Positions 43,131 to 52,948 of a DNA stretch of 64,000 nt are shown one piece after another. The position numbers and the translations under genes were made by a program. Position 1 is the stretch's first letter. Each line of letters starts with the position of its first letter. Source of the DNA: Algoriphagus locisalis (GTDB lineage Bacteria > Bacteroidota > Bacteroidia > Cytophagales > Cyclobacteriaceae); NCBI RefSeq assembly GCF_900116615.1, contig NZ_FPBF01000003.1:682001-746000 (forward strand). Direction: 5' to 3'. The notes under the pieces are model-generated. The model worked only from the letters and a program-made list of their open reading frames with translations, was not told where the DNA came from and ran no database searches.

Positions 43131-45140
43131 ATGAATTCCCGAGAGCAAATAACCCAAGGCATTCCTTCACAACTTCCTTCAAAAAGATCCCGAAACACAA
43201 CTTTGAGCCATGCTCCTAAGCGCAAGGATATACTTTCGACAGAAGAGAAAAAACTGGCTTTGAGAAATGCTTTACGCTATTTCCCAAAAGAATGGCATGC
43301 GGAATTGGCAAGTGAGTTTTCAGCAGAACTGAAGGATTTTGGCAGGATCTATATGTATCGATTTATGCCGGATTACGAAATGCGGGCAAGACCTATCGAA
43401 GACTATCCAGCCAGGTCGAAACAAGCAGCGGCAATTATGCTAATGATTCAGAACAACTTGGATCCGGCAGTCGCTCAGCACCCAGAAGAACTAATCACCT
43501 ACGGAGGAAATGGAGCTGTATTCCAAAACTGGGCTCAATATCTTTTGGTGATGAAATATCTCTCAGAGATGACAGATGAGCAGACATTGCATATCTATTC
43601 CGGCCATCCCATGGGCCTTTTCCCTTCTTCCAAAGAAGCTCCTAGAGTTGTCGTAACCAATGGGATGATGATTCCGAATTACTCCAAGCCAGATGATTGG
43701 GAGAAATATAATGCACTGGGTGTGACACAATACGGACAGATGACTGCTGGTTCATTTATGTATATAGGTCCGCAGGGAATTGTACATGGTACAACCATTA
43801 CGGTGATGAATGCTTTTCGCAAAAAACTGAAAGCAGGAGAAACGCCAGCAGGAAAAATATTTTTAACAGCAGGGCTAGGCGGAATGAGCGGCGCTCAACC
43901 GAAAGCTGGGAATATCGCAGGTTGTATCACCATTTGCGCTGAAGTGAATCCTGCCGCAGCGAGGAAAAGACATGAACAAGGATGGGTGGATGAATTGATT
44001 GAAAACCTGGATGAACTGGTTCTCCGTACGCAACTAGCTAAGCGTAACAAAGAGATCGTCTCTCTGGCTTTCATCGGGAATATCGTAGATGTCTGGGAGC
44101 AATTTGACAAAGAGGAAATTTTCGTGGAACTGGGTTCTGACCAGACGTCACTCCACAATCCATGGGCTGGAGGTTATTATCCTGTTGGGCTTTCCTTTGA
44201 GGAGTCAAACAAGCTAATGGCAGAAGATCCAGAGGCCTTCAAAGTTAAAGTTCAGGAGAGCCTACGAAGACATGCTGCTTCGATCAACAAGCATGTTGCA
44301 AAGGGAACCTACTATTTCGATTACGGGAATGCTTTTTTGCTGGAAGCTTCAAGAGCTGGAGCAGACGTTATGGTGGAGAATGGTATTGATTTCCGATATC
44401 CTTCCTATGTTCAGGATATTTTGGGACCAATGTGTTTTGACTATGGATTTGGTCCATTTCGGTGGGTTTGTACCTCTGGCAAAGCCGAAGATTTGAGAAA
44501 ATCAGATCAGATTGCCGCAAGAGTTTTGAAAGAAATCATGCAGAATTCCCCGGAATCCATCCAGCAGCAAATGCAGGATAATATCACTTGGATCGAAGAG
44601 GCTGAAAAGAACAAATTGGTAGTTGGTTCTCAGGCTAGGATACTTTATGCTGATGCTGAAGGCAGAGCGAAAATCGCCAAAGCATTCAACGATGCAATTC
44701 TATCTGGAGAGATTTCTGCTCCGATTGTGCTGGGTCGAGATCATCATGATGTAAGCGGGACAGATTCACCTTACCGTGAAACAAGCAATATCTACGATGG
44801 CAGTAAGTTTACCGCAGATATGGCTATTCATAATGTGATTGGAGATAGTTTTAGAGGAGCAACCTGGATTTCGATCCACAATGGTGGCGGTGTAGGCTGG
44901 GGAGAAGTGATGAATGGGGGTTTCGGGATGGTACTAGACGGGTCGGAGGATGCAGAAAGAAAGCTGAAGTCAATGCTTTTTTATGATGTAAATAATGGAA
45001 TTGCCCGAAGAGCTTGGGCCAGAAATTCAGGATCTTTGGAAGCGATTCAACGGGAAATGGATCGAAGTCCTGGATTGAAGGTCACCATTCCAAATTTGGT
45101 TGATGAGGAAATTTTCAAAAATTTGGACAAAGTAATCTAA
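43131..45140 (+). CDS. hutU: Urocanate hydratase (urocanase), long form
   Basis: Adds water to urocanate to form imidazolone-5-propionate, using NAD+. 669 residues from ATG 43131; standard bacterial HutU is near 550, and the longer form, akin to the animal enzyme, has extra N-terminal text. Motifs: YGGNGAVFQNWAQY, YSGHPMGLFPSS, TVMNAFRKKL, GQMTAGSFMYIGPQGIVHGT, and the NAD+ site TAGLGGMSGAQPKAG. The last bases overlap the opposing Uma2 gene. A GTG/ATG extension (43095) is possible but non-conserved. Confidence 0.95.
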   Translation: MNSREQITQGIPSQLPSKRSRNTTLSHAPKRKDILSTEEKKLALRNALRYFPKEWHAELASEFSAELKDFGRIYMYRFMPDYEMRARPIEDYPARSKQAAAIMLMIQNNLDPAVAQHPEELITYGGNGAVFQNWAQYLLVMKYLSEMTDEQTLHIYSGHPMGLFPSSKEAPRVVVTNGMMIPNYSKPDDWEKYNALGVTQYGQMTAGSFMYIGPQGIVHGTTITVMNAFRKKLKAGETPAGKIFLTAGLGGMSGAQPKAGNIAGCITICAEVNPAAARKRHEQGWVDELIENLDELVLRTQLAKRNKEIVSLAFIGNIVDVWEQFDKEEIFVELGSDQTSLHNPWAGGYYPVGLSFEESNKLMAEDPEAFKVKVQESLRRHAASINKHVAKGTYYFDYGNAFLLEASRAGADVMVENGIDFRYPSYVQDILGPMCFDYGFGPFRWVCTSGKAEDLRKSDQIAARVLKEIMQNSPESIQQQMQDNITWIEEAEKNKLVVGSQARILYADAEGRAKIAKAFNDAILSGEISAPIVLGRDHHDVSGTDSPYRETSNIYDGSKFTADMAIHNVIGDSFRGATWISIHNGGGVGWGEVMNGGFGMVLDGSEDAERKLKSMLFYDVNNGIARRAWARNSGSLEAIQREMDRSPGLKVTIPNLVDEEIFKNLDKVI

Positions 45141-45757
45141 GATCTAAAGACCTCTTCCAAATCCAATTTAAATCCGGGGATTACCGCGGATGTTACTCTA
45201 TCTCCGAATGTAAATAGTCTAGAAGGCTGAAATCCGCCATTTATCAAAGTATATATCAAAAGGGTGCATTCTGAAGGATGGATAACCCAATATTCTCTGA
45301 CTCCGTATTCCTGATACAAGTCATATTTATTTTGAAGTTCCACCCGACTATTTCCTGGAGAAAGTATCTCGACTATCAAGTCTGGAGCTCCCCAACAGCC
45401 CTTATCATCCAACTTTGACGGATCACAAATCACAGAAATATCCGGCTGGACTACCGAGTCAGTTTTTGAAAAATCAGGATCTTTGGAAAACCTCACATCG
45501 AAAGGCGCCGAATAAACTTTGCATGAGTGATTTTTTAAAAAACTGAAAATTTTAAAAAAAACATTACCGGAAACCTCTTGATGCCTTCGATTGGGAGCAG
45601 CCGCCTTTGCAAAAATCTTTCCTTTGATCAACTCAACAATCTCCTCATAATCCCATTTGAGATAATCAGCATAAGAATACCCTGCAAAGGAACTACTTGG
45701 CTCCTCAAAAGCTTCCAAATCAACATTCTCTTTCTGCGGAATCCTATATTCTTTCAT
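45137..45757 (-). CDS. Uma2 family PD-(D/E)XK endonuclease-like protein
   Basis: 206 residues with the Uma2 core: a lysine-rich region KGKIFAKAAAPNRRHQEVSGNVFF (split), then VVQPDISVICDPS (about 105-117), APDLIVEILSPGN (about 125-137), and REYWVIHP (about 154-161). D in QPDISV and E in VEILS match the PD-(D/E)XK nuclease pattern, and K precedes them. Such proteins occur in many unrelated places and targets are unknown. It lies opposite to the hut genes, overlapping the hutU end by four bases and splitting hutU from hutG, which suggests later arrival. Confidence 0.85.
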   Translation of the reverse strand: MKEYRIPQKENVDLEAFEEPSSSFAGYSYADYLKWDYEEIVELIKGKIFAKAAAPNRRHQEVSGNVFFKIFSFLKNHSCKVYSAPFDVRFSKDPDFSKTDSVVQPDISVICDPSKLDDKGCWGAPDLIVEILSPGNSRVELQNKYDLYQEYGVREYWVIHPSECTLLIYTLINGGFQPSRLFTFGDRVTSAVIPGFKLDLEEVFRS

Positions 45758-45883
45758 GGCCGGAGGAACTGGGTTTTAAAGCACATCTTTTGAATATTAC
45801 CTAAAAACAGAATACATTGTTTCTGGTATTAAGAATATCAAAGCGCAATTTTTAAGTTACTATAAAATTACAAAATACTCAAC

Positions 45884-46846
45884 ATGCTTCATCAAAACCC
45901 AAATCCTTCCCTATGGACAGGCAGAAAATCGGAAACCATTGAATACTGGCACCAAGCTGCGATTTCGGTGAGAGACCTCCAGCTAGACGAAGGTCAGCAA
46001 ACTCCAAAAGTTGGCATTTTAGGATACGCAGGAGAAGAGGGAGTAAAAAGAAATCAAGGCAGATTAGGAACCGCGGAAGGTCCAAATGCTATCCGAAAAA
46101 GCCTGGGAATGCTAGCTTTTCACCTTCCTGAGAAAAGTAGAATTTTTGATTATGGAGATATTTACACGGAAAATTCTGACCTAGAGTCCAGCCACGACCT
46201 GATAACAAAAACCGTTTTGGAATTATTGGAAACCAAGCATTTCCCTATCCTATTAGGAGGCGGGCATGATTTGGCTTTGGCACATGGAAAAGGTATTTAT
46301 CAGCATTTAGCTTCCAAAAATCAAAAGCTTGGCATCATCAATATGGATGCACATTTTGACCTCCGGCCTACCATCGATGGACTGGGGCATTCAGGTTCTC
46401 CCTTTCTTCAACTTGCTCAGGAGAATAAGGATACATTTCAATATTTATGCTTAGGCGTGCAGCGATCGGTTAATCCAAAATCACTTTTTAAAACCGCCGA
46501 TGAAGTTGGTGCAAAATGGATGGTGATGGAGGATTTCAGATTGAATAACTGGGAAGTGATTCAGGAAAAAATTCTTTGGTTTCTCGACTCAGTGGACAAA
46601 ATCTATCTCAGCGTGGACATGGATGGTTTTTCTTCGGCTTTTGCACCCGGCGTATCTGCACCATCTCCCATGGGTTTCAGACCTGAATTCGCATTCAAGG
46701 TTTTTGAATTGCTCGCATCCAGCAAAAAACTGATTTCCATGGATGTGGTAGAACTCAACCCAGCTTTTGACCACGATCATGCTACGGCAAGATTGGCCGC
46801 CAGGTGCGCAGAATATGTGGCAAGGAAGGTATTGGGATTACTTTAA
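45884..46846 (+). CDS. hutG: Formimidoylglutamase (arginase-family)
   Basis: Hydrolyses formiminoglutamate to glutamate and formamide, last step of this hut route. 320 residues with binuclear manganese motifs: GGGHDLALAHG (about 124-134), NMDAHFDLRP (about 153-162) and LSVDMDGFSSAFAPGVSAPSP (split: SVDMDGF about 243-249). Separated from hutU by the Uma2 gene, but same strand. A DUF-like propeller gene follows 34 bp later. Confidence 0.95.
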   Translation: MLHQNPNPSLWTGRKSETIEYWHQAAISVRDLQLDEGQQTPKVGILGYAGEEGVKRNQGRLGTAEGPNAIRKSLGMLAFHLPEKSRIFDYGDIYTENSDLESSHDLITKTVLELLETKHFPILLGGGHDLALAHGKGIYQHLASKNQKLGIINMDAHFDLRPTIDGLGHSGSPFLQLAQENKDTFQYLCLGVQRSVNPKSLFKTADEVGAKWMVMEDFRLNNWEVIQEKILWFLDSVDKIYLSVDMDGFSSAFAPGVSAPSPMGFRPEFAFKVFELLASSKKLISMDVVELNPAFDHDHATARLAARCAEYVARKVLGLL

Positions 46847-46880
46847 TAAACAAAAAACAACTATTTAAACTTGTGACCTT

Positions 46881-48071
46881 ATGATTCTTCGAAGTAGAAT
46901 AAATATACTTTGGCTACTCTCCTTTTCAGTTATTGCCTGCTCACCGAGTGAGAATAATGACGAATTACCAAGCGTTGAAATCACTGAAAGCAATATCGTA
47001 GCGATAGATGAGGCCATTTCTTCCATTGAATTTATTCCGCTTAAGAATCAAGAGGACTCTCCAGTAAACTTGAATTGCAGTGTTTGGAATCTAAAAGTCA
47101 CCGAGGAATTCCTAGTCTATTCTACCATTTGTAACCCTGAGGCTAAAATCCATCTATTTGATTTAAGGGGGAATTATATCAAGAGTTTCCAAAGAATTGG
47201 AAATGGTCCAGAAGAATATCAAAATTTACAAGGTGTTGATCTGAATCAAGACACTTTGAGTATCACTGTTGGCGGCGGCGTTATTAAGCAGTATTCCTTT
47301 CCGGATTTTGAATTTATTGGTACTGTTACTTTGGATAAAAACGCCCTTTTCATTCCTTATTTCACAAAAATTTCTTCAAACAAGTGGCTGACTTCCCCCA
47401 TGTTTGATGGCAACTTAAATGAAAACGGTGAGTTTGGTGTTTTTAAAATCCTGGATAGCTCCACGGGAGAAATCACAGAGCTGCCCATTACTGGCACGCC
47501 CATAACTGCCGAAATTAGTGAAGGAGAATTTGCAAGATTGGGAGAGCATTCATTACTTCTCAACTATGCTTTTTCAGACACACTCTATCACTTTGAAAAT
47601 GAAAAATCAACCCCACTGATAAGCCTAGATTTTGGAGCAAGAAAGCCGAGTGCGGAAGATCTGAAAATGGATGGGGAAAAGTTCGAGGCCACAGTTACAA
47701 GCCAGCCTTTTGTAATCAATATGGGCAAAATCTGGCATACCGAGGATGTTTCACGCCTTAAAACCTTTGCTCTTGCCAAAAACCCTGAAATGGATATTAC
47801 GAATATGCGTACTTTCCCAGTACATGAGGTTTTCATAGATCATAAATCCAAAAGAGCTATAGCTTTCCAGTCACTCGCTGGCTGGTCCAATGGAAATGGC
47901 TTTGCCAAAGACGGGTATTTCTACGATGTTCTTCGGACTGAAGATTGGCTCTATGCACTTGAGAAAGGATCTCTTGGAAAATATGGCGAAAAACTTGAAC
48001 AAATCATTAGCGATATGGGAGACTTTGAAGACCCCATTCTGATCAAATATCAAGTAAAAATGAATGAATAA
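46881..48071 (+). CDS. 6-bladed beta-propeller lipoprotein
   Basis: 396 residues. A lipobox (LLSFSVIAC, C20) marks a lipoprotein at the periplasmic membrane. The rest reads as a beta-propeller of the 6-bladed family seen in many Bacteroidota lipoproteins (IFLFDLRGNYIKSFQR-type strand: KIHLFDLRGNYIKSFQRIGN, about 90-109; IKQYSFPDFEFIG). Function unknown; likely binds a ligand or a sugar-acid enzyme partner. It sits between hutG and the SMP-30 gene, same strand, with 34-36 bp gaps. Confidence 0.75.
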   Translation: MILRSRINILWLLSFSVIACSPSENNDELPSVEITESNIVAIDEAISSIEFIPLKNQEDSPVNLNCSVWNLKVTEEFLVYSTICNPEAKIHLFDLRGNYIKSFQRIGNGPEEYQNLQGVDLNQDTLSITVGGGVIKQYSFPDFEFIGTVTLDKNALFIPYFTKISSNKWLTSPMFDGNLNENGEFGVFKILDSSTGEITELPITGTPITAEISEGEFARLGEHSLLLNYAFSDTLYHFENEKSTPLISLDFGARKPSAEDLKMDGEKFEATVTSQPFVINMGKIWHTEDVSRLKTFALAKNPEMDITNMRTFPVHEVFIDHKSKRAIAFQSLAGWSNGNGFAKDGYFYDVLRTEDWLYALEKGSLGKYGEKLEQIISDMGDFEDPILIKYQVKMNE

Positions 48072-48107
48072 GTGATCAACTAACCTAAATACAATAAACC
48101 TATACCT

Positions 48108-49091
48108 ATGAAAAAACCTATTTTAACCCTGATAGCCTTTGCGCTACTCTATTCAGCTGGAGCACAAGACATTAATCCTACTACCACCGTTGAATATGTG
48201 TCTGAAGAACTTTCCGGCATCATAAAAAAAGATGCGAAAGTTGAAGTCATTGCCGAAGGTTTTCAATTTACCGAAGGACCACTTTGGGTGGCAAAGGAGA
48301 AAATGCTTTTACTTTCCGATGTCCCAGCCAACACCATCTATAAATGGACTGAAGCCGAAGGAAAAGAAGTTTTTTTAAAACCTGGCGGCTACACCGGCGC
48401 AACAGAGCGAGGTGGTTTTATGGGATCAAATGGCTTATTACTCACTCCAGACGGAAAACTGTGGATTTGCCAGCATGGAGATAGAAGGATAGCAGAATTG
48501 AACACTTCGCTCTCCGATCCAAAACCAGAATACTCAACCGTAACGGGGGAATACGACGGGAAAAAGCTAAATAGTCCTAATGATTTGATTTTGTCCAAAG
48601 CAGGGAATCTATATTTTACAGACCCATCTTATGGACTGACAAGTGATTCAAAAAAGGAAATTGACTATCAGGGTGTTTACAAAATGGATCCAACCGGCAA
48701 AGTCACCATGTTACTTGACTCCATCGATCAGCCGAATGGAATCGCGATTTTCCCAGATCAGAAAACACTGTTGGTTTCTAATTCTGACCCCGAGAAAAAA
48801 AGATGGTATGCTTATGACTTAGCTAAGGATGGCTCAATCACCAGTGGAAGAATTTTTTACGATGCCAGTAGTGCCTCAGAACCTGGCTTATGTGACGGGT
48901 TTAAAATTGATAAAAAAGGCAATGTCTTTGCATCAGGTCCCGGGGGAATCTGGATTTTCAATAGATCAGGGGAAATATTGGGGAAGATCAAGCTGGAAGG
49001 TGCGACAGCAGCAAATTGTGCGCTTACTCCTGACGGAAAAACTCTTTTTATAACTGCTGAAAAACATCTACTTCGCATGAAAATGCGATAG
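48108..49091 (+). CDS. SMP-30/gluconolactonase family periplasmic lactonase
   Basis: 327 residues with signal peptide (ILTLIAFALLYSAGAQ). Propeller motifs of SMP-30 enzymes: FTEGPLWVAKEKMLLLSDVP (about 48-67), LNSPNDLILSKAGNLYFTDP (about 148-167) and PNGIAIFPDQKTLLVSNSDP (about 204-223). They hydrolyse sugar lactones with a divalent metal. It lies tail-to-tail with the cupin and PQQ dehydrogenase genes, separated by a hairpin. The PQQ enzyme could produce the lactone that this enzyme opens. Confidence 0.88.
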   Translation: MKKPILTLIAFALLYSAGAQDINPTTTVEYVSEELSGIIKKDAKVEVIAEGFQFTEGPLWVAKEKMLLLSDVPANTIYKWTEAEGKEVFLKPGGYTGATERGGFMGSNGLLLTPDGKLWICQHGDRRIAELNTSLSDPKPEYSTVTGEYDGKKLNSPNDLILSKAGNLYFTDPSYGLTSDSKKEIDYQGVYKMDPTGKVTMLLDSIDQPNGIAIFPDQKTLLVSNSDPEKKRWYAYDLAKDGSITSGRIFYDASSASEPGLCDGFKIDKKGNVFASGPGGIWIFNRSGEILGKIKLEGATAANCALTPDGKTLFITAEKHLLRMKMR

Positions 49092-49104
49092 GCTACTAAA
49101 GCCA

Positions 49105-49139
49105 AAACCCTCCATAATTTTGATATGGAGGGTTTTTTA
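49105..49139 (+). terminator. Terminator between the SMP-30 and cupin genes
   Basis: Perfect 11-bp stem (AACCCTCCATA / TATGGAGGGTT, 7-nt loop) followed by a run of T. Located 15 nt after the SMP-30 stop. On the minus strand four T follow, so it may also stop the cupin transcript. Confidence 0.88.
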
Positions 49140-49166
49140 ATTCTATTCTACTATGATTCGCTAAAC

Positions 49167-50387
49167 TTATCGCTGATCGTCATCTCCCATCACATCATAG
49201 CCTCGCCATTTGAATTCCTCAGCCAATCCTGAAGCTGCCGGCCAGGCAATTTGATGTTGAGGACTGGCCACCCACTTCATTCGATTCTCTTCGGTATCAA
49301 AAGATATTTGGATTTGATAATTGAATTTGGTTGGTTCTGCTTCTATGCCTTTTGCTTGCTCCTCGGGAAAAAGACGCAGGAGTTTGGAGCTTAAATATCC
49401 ATCCTGAACTGTCATCGCCGGAACATAAATGGAATGATACATTTTTTCGAATGCCTCTGCATTTTCCGGCAACACCACAAAGTCCATCTGTAAAGCCATA
49501 GCTTTTGGCTCAGATAGGGCATTCTGGGAAATGGAGTTTCTATCAGCAGAGACTGCGACACCGATTACCAACAATTCAAGATCACCTGAACCTGTATTAA
49601 TCAATGTGATAGTTTCTCCTAATAAGCCTGTAAATGCATCATCAGCTACCACAGGTTTTGTCACTCCTTCAATCGAAAGATTTCCCTCGCCTTTCATGAC
49701 ATAATAAACTTCCTCCACGCCTTCTAATCTCCGAGGGCCAACTGATTTCCCCGCGGGAATTACCAGATGATCTACATTGTTCCAATTGGTTTTAAAGACC
49801 TCTGGACCAAAAGCTCTTCGCGCCAATGCTCCATTCCCAACGTAGGGATGATTCTCATCCCGAAGTTTAGCTTGATCAAATTGGTAGGAAACAAAAACAG
49901 GAACTTCGTCAATCTCCGCTCCTTCGCGTGTATCACCCAGGTCAAAGGCATCTCCCTGAGCTTTTCTTTCCGAAACAGCATAATTCAACCATTTCAAAGG
50001 TTCATCACCGGAATTATAAATAGCATGGGCATCACCTAGTTTGCAGGGCACAGCAACTGGACCTTTCAAGGTAGAAGTACGACCATTCACGGTGAATTCT
50101 GCTTCACCTTCGAGAAGTATATACATTTCCTCAATAGAATGGTGAAAATGGTGACCTATTCCTGATTTAGCCTGTATCTCTCCAGAGTGGAGATAAAGAA
50201 AGTTGGTGGAGAGATCATTTCGCCCTACTAATTGGGTAAAGCCCATTTTTCCAGCTCCGGCATGTACAGCAGAAAGCTCCCGGTATTTTACGGGATCATT
50301 ATGAATTATTCGATCTCCAGTATCAGGTTGCTGAGCCCAAGATGCCAGCGTCGCAAGAGAAATGGCTAAGGTTAAAATAGTTTTCAT
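49167..50387 (-). CDS. Secreted two-cupin protein with C-terminal dimeric alpha-beta-barrel-like domain
   Basis: 406 residues with signal peptide (TILTLAISLATLASWAQ). The first cupin (about 60-150) has metal ligands in GIGHHFHHSIEEMYILLEGE (split: HHFHHSIEEMY) and a second cupin (about 205-295) has GPRRLEGVEEVYYVMKGEG. The last hundred residues (about 300-400) have a pattern like an antibiotic biosynthesis monooxygenase-like fold (LQMDFVVLPENAEAFEKMY, WVASPQHQIAW). The three-domain fusion is uncommon. First gene upstream of its neighbours on the minus strand is the PQQ dehydrogenase; it may process the same substrate. Function unknown. Confidence 0.75.
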   Translation of the reverse strand: MKTILTLAISLATLASWAQQPDTGDRIIHNDPVKYRELSAVHAGAGKMGFTQLVGRNDLSTNFLYLHSGEIQAKSGIGHHFHHSIEEMYILLEGEAEFTVNGRTSTLKGPVAVPCKLGDAHAIYNSGDEPLKWLNYAVSERKAQGDAFDLGDTREGAEIDEVPVFVSYQFDQAKLRDENHPYVGNGALARRAFGPEVFKTNWNNVDHLVIPAGKSVGPRRLEGVEEVYYVMKGEGNLSIEGVTKPVVADDAFTGLLGETITLINTGSGDLELLVIGVAVSADRNSISQNALSEPKAMALQMDFVVLPENAEAFEKMYHSIYVPAMTVQDGYLSSKLLRLFPEEQAKGIEAEPTKFNYQIQISFDTEENRMKWVASPQHQIAWPAASGLAEEFKWRGYDVMGDDDQR

Positions 50388-50455
50388 GTCATTTTAGGTT
50401 TAAGAGATTAAATAGAAGTAATAGGATTAAGCTGCTCCCTTATCAGTTCAGTTTA

Positions 50456-52699
50456 TTACTCTGGTAGAGAATAAACCACATATCCTTTTGGCAGAGCGCC
50501 TGGTCTTTTGGAGAAGTCGTAACTCGAAGGATCAAATCGATTGGAAGCATTAATAACTAAATACTGCTTCCCATTTACGACATACATTCCCGGCTGCCCA
50601 GTCGATTCGTTATCAAGCGTAGTTTCCCAAAGGATTTTTCCGTTGTCTGCATCAAATGCATAGACAATACCTCCTTTGCCAGTAGCAAAAACGATGTCCG
50701 TAGAAGTGATAACCATTCCTTTTCGAATTGTTCCACTTGGAGCACCTGTTGTTTTATCTCCTTTGGAAAAAGCAGAATCCAAGCCGATTGGCTGACGCCA
50801 CTTCACAGTTCCATTATTGAGATCATAAGCAAAAATGGATGCCCAAGGCGGAGCTGTTAAAGCCTGCCATTCCGTACCGTATGCGGTAGTGTATCTATCC
50901 TCTGGATGGACTACATCGGCTGGATAATCCTCTAAGGGAGCAGCTCGAGTGGTATCATCGGGGATTTTTATACCTCCAGAGGCTACCACAGGACCTGTGA
51001 TTTCAGGAGCATCTGAAGCAGTCATCATTCCTCTAAATCGGCTTGGGGACCCGCCGAGGTAGCGGTGCATCGCCAAAATAGTAGCTTCCTCAATATGGAC
51101 AAAAGCTGGCATTCTGCCTCGTCCTTCCGACAGTAAAGTCTTAAATTCATCATAGGAATACCGGGTACCTGCATTGATCAGGGATGGTCCTGCGCCACTT
51201 CCTTTCATGCCTTCTCCATGGCAAGTCTGGCAAGACCCCTCGTAGAGCGTACTTATTTTATTCTTTTCATCATCCGAAAGTACAGGCTCTACAGGAACTA
51301 CTTTTGAAAGCTTGTAAATCGAAGCATAATCCTGAGCCATGATGTACATGATGCCTTTTTCTGGGTTAGTACCCGTATTCCCATAGCTGGCGCCTCCCAA
51401 TGCTCCAGGCATGGTGATGGTTTCGTACTTATCGGAAGGAGGAATATAGAGTGCTGATTTGGCAGTATCCAATCGCTGGTACCATTGTTCCTTTACTTCG
51501 TCAGAGAAATAAGGGTTTAAAGTTTCCTTGGTTACCTCATGTCGAGTAAAATCCGGAATCACTGCGGGAATAGGCTGAGTCGCCCAGGATTTTTCACCTG
51601 GCATTTCGCTAGCAGGAAATGGTCTTTCTTCAATTGGAAAAACAGGCTCTCCAGTATCTCGGTCAAACACAAAAACAAATCCATGCTTGGTAGCTACCGC
51701 CACTACATCGATCTCTTTTCCATCCTTATTTATAGTCAATAATTGTGGAGCTGAGGCTAGATCGTAGTCCCAAAGATCATGATGTACGGTTTGATAATGC
51801 CAAAGTCGCTTGCCTGTTTTCGCATCTAATGCCACCAGGGAATTTCCAAAAAGACCTGCTCCCTCACGGTCTGCCCCATAGAAATCGTAGGTTGGCGAGC
51901 CAACAGGTAAAAACACGATACCCCGTTCTTCATCCACCGTCATTTCACTCCAAACATTGACGGCTCCTACGTACTTATAAGCATCTTTTGGCCAGGTATC
52001 GTAACCAAATTCTCCGGGTTGCGGTATGGTATGAAATGTCCATTCCAACTTACCCGTGACCACATTATAAGCCCGCACATAGCCTGGAGGTGAGAAAAAA
52101 GTCTCTCCAGGTGCAGAACCCAAAATTACCAAATCTCCAAATATTACTCCTGGCATCATGGATTGCATCCGACGAATACTGGTTTGGTCGCGATCCAATC
52201 CCACACGTAAATCTACATATCCGCCAGTTCCAAAATCAGTGATGCTTTGCCCTGTGAGCGCATCGATTTCCTGGAGCGAATTATTCAAAGTGAACACAAG
52301 TCTTTTATCGCTTTTGTCCTCGCTTTCCCAGTAGTTTATCCCCCTTCTGGACAAACCTCTCAAATCAGTATGTATCCAGATTTCTTTCCCTGTAACTGCA
52401 TTCAGTGCAATGAGAGAATTGTTTTTCCCATATACATACATGATGGTATCAACTACAATCGGGCTAAAACTGTAGAAATTATTATCCTCGATGGGATAAT
52501 TCCAGGCTATTTCTAGCTGGTTCACATTTTCTTTAGTGATCTGTGAACCATTGAAAAACTTGGATTGGTCTGGACTTCCTCCGTAGTGTGACCAGGTGGT
52601 GTGTTCACTTTTTTGGTCTGGAGAACAACTGAAATTAGTCCCGAGAAGTAGTGCGAGACTGATACTGGTTAATAGGCTTAGGGTCTTTTGGGTTTTCAT
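50456..52699 (-). CDS. PQQ-dependent dehydrogenase with inserted cytochrome c domain (lipoprotein)
   Basis: 747 residues. A lipobox (LLLGTNFSC, C25) anchors it to the periplasmic membrane face. The eight-bladed propeller (about 35-745) has PQQ-blade text NQLEIAWNYPI, NSLIALNAVTGKEIW and GNSLVALDAKTGKRLWHYQ, with the catalytic-site text HHDLWDYDLA (about 306-315) of glucose- and quinate-type enzymes. A cytochrome c domain is inserted near 480-548: CQTCH (C490, C493, H494) with likely distal M530 in GRMPAF. It oxidises a sugar or alcohol in the periplasm and passes electrons through its own haem. Substrate unknown. Confidence 0.9.
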   Translation of the reverse strand: MKTQKTLSLLTSISLALLLGTNFSCSPDQKSEHTTWSHYGGSPDQSKFFNGSQITKENVNQLEIAWNYPIEDNNFYSFSPIVVDTIMYVYGKNNSLIALNAVTGKEIWIHTDLRGLSRRGINYWESEDKSDKRLVFTLNNSLQEIDALTGQSITDFGTGGYVDLRVGLDRDQTSIRRMQSMMPGVIFGDLVILGSAPGETFFSPPGYVRAYNVVTGKLEWTFHTIPQPGEFGYDTWPKDAYKYVGAVNVWSEMTVDEERGIVFLPVGSPTYDFYGADREGAGLFGNSLVALDAKTGKRLWHYQTVHHDLWDYDLASAPQLLTINKDGKEIDVVAVATKHGFVFVFDRDTGEPVFPIEERPFPASEMPGEKSWATQPIPAVIPDFTRHEVTKETLNPYFSDEVKEQWYQRLDTAKSALYIPPSDKYETITMPGALGGASYGNTGTNPEKGIMYIMAQDYASIYKLSKVVPVEPVLSDDEKNKISTLYEGSCQTCHGEGMKGSGAGPSLINAGTRYSYDEFKTLLSEGRGRMPAFVHIEEATILAMHRYLGGSPSRFRGMMTASDAPEITGPVVASGGIKIPDDTTRAAPLEDYPADVVHPEDRYTTAYGTEWQALTAPPWASIFAYDLNNGTVKWRQPIGLDSAFSKGDKTTGAPSGTIRKGMVITSTDIVFATGKGGIVYAFDADNGKILWETTLDNESTGQPGMYVVNGKQYLVINASNRFDPSSYDFSKRPGALPKGYVVYSLPE

Positions 52700-52948
52700 T
52701 TTATATAATGAATAAATTTTGCATAAAGCTAACTTATCAATATATACTTCGCCACTACCAATTCCAAGATTAATTATATGACTGCTAGAATTTAAGTTGG
52801 AATTGGCACCCTAACTTTTTCTAGTCAAACCTAAAAATCCTTATATACTAATAAAAAGACATTAGCTGGCTCCTCTAATTGGTTAGAGAACACGAACTAA
52901 AACTTAATTATAAAGAGCAATCATTTGTTCTAAAATGCTGGAGAAAGC
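52700..52948. other. Spacer between AraD1 and PQQ dehydrogenase genes
   Basis: No gene seen. A small hairpin CTCTAA-TTGG-TTAGAG (52873-52888) has no T-run, so it is not counted as a terminator. Confidence 0.4.

Noticed and set aside
52873-52888. CTCTAA-TTGG-TTAGAG hairpin as terminator of AraD1
   Set aside because: It is upstream of the PQQ gene end region with no T-run on either strand, and lies 75 bp before the AraD1 end in the wrong context.
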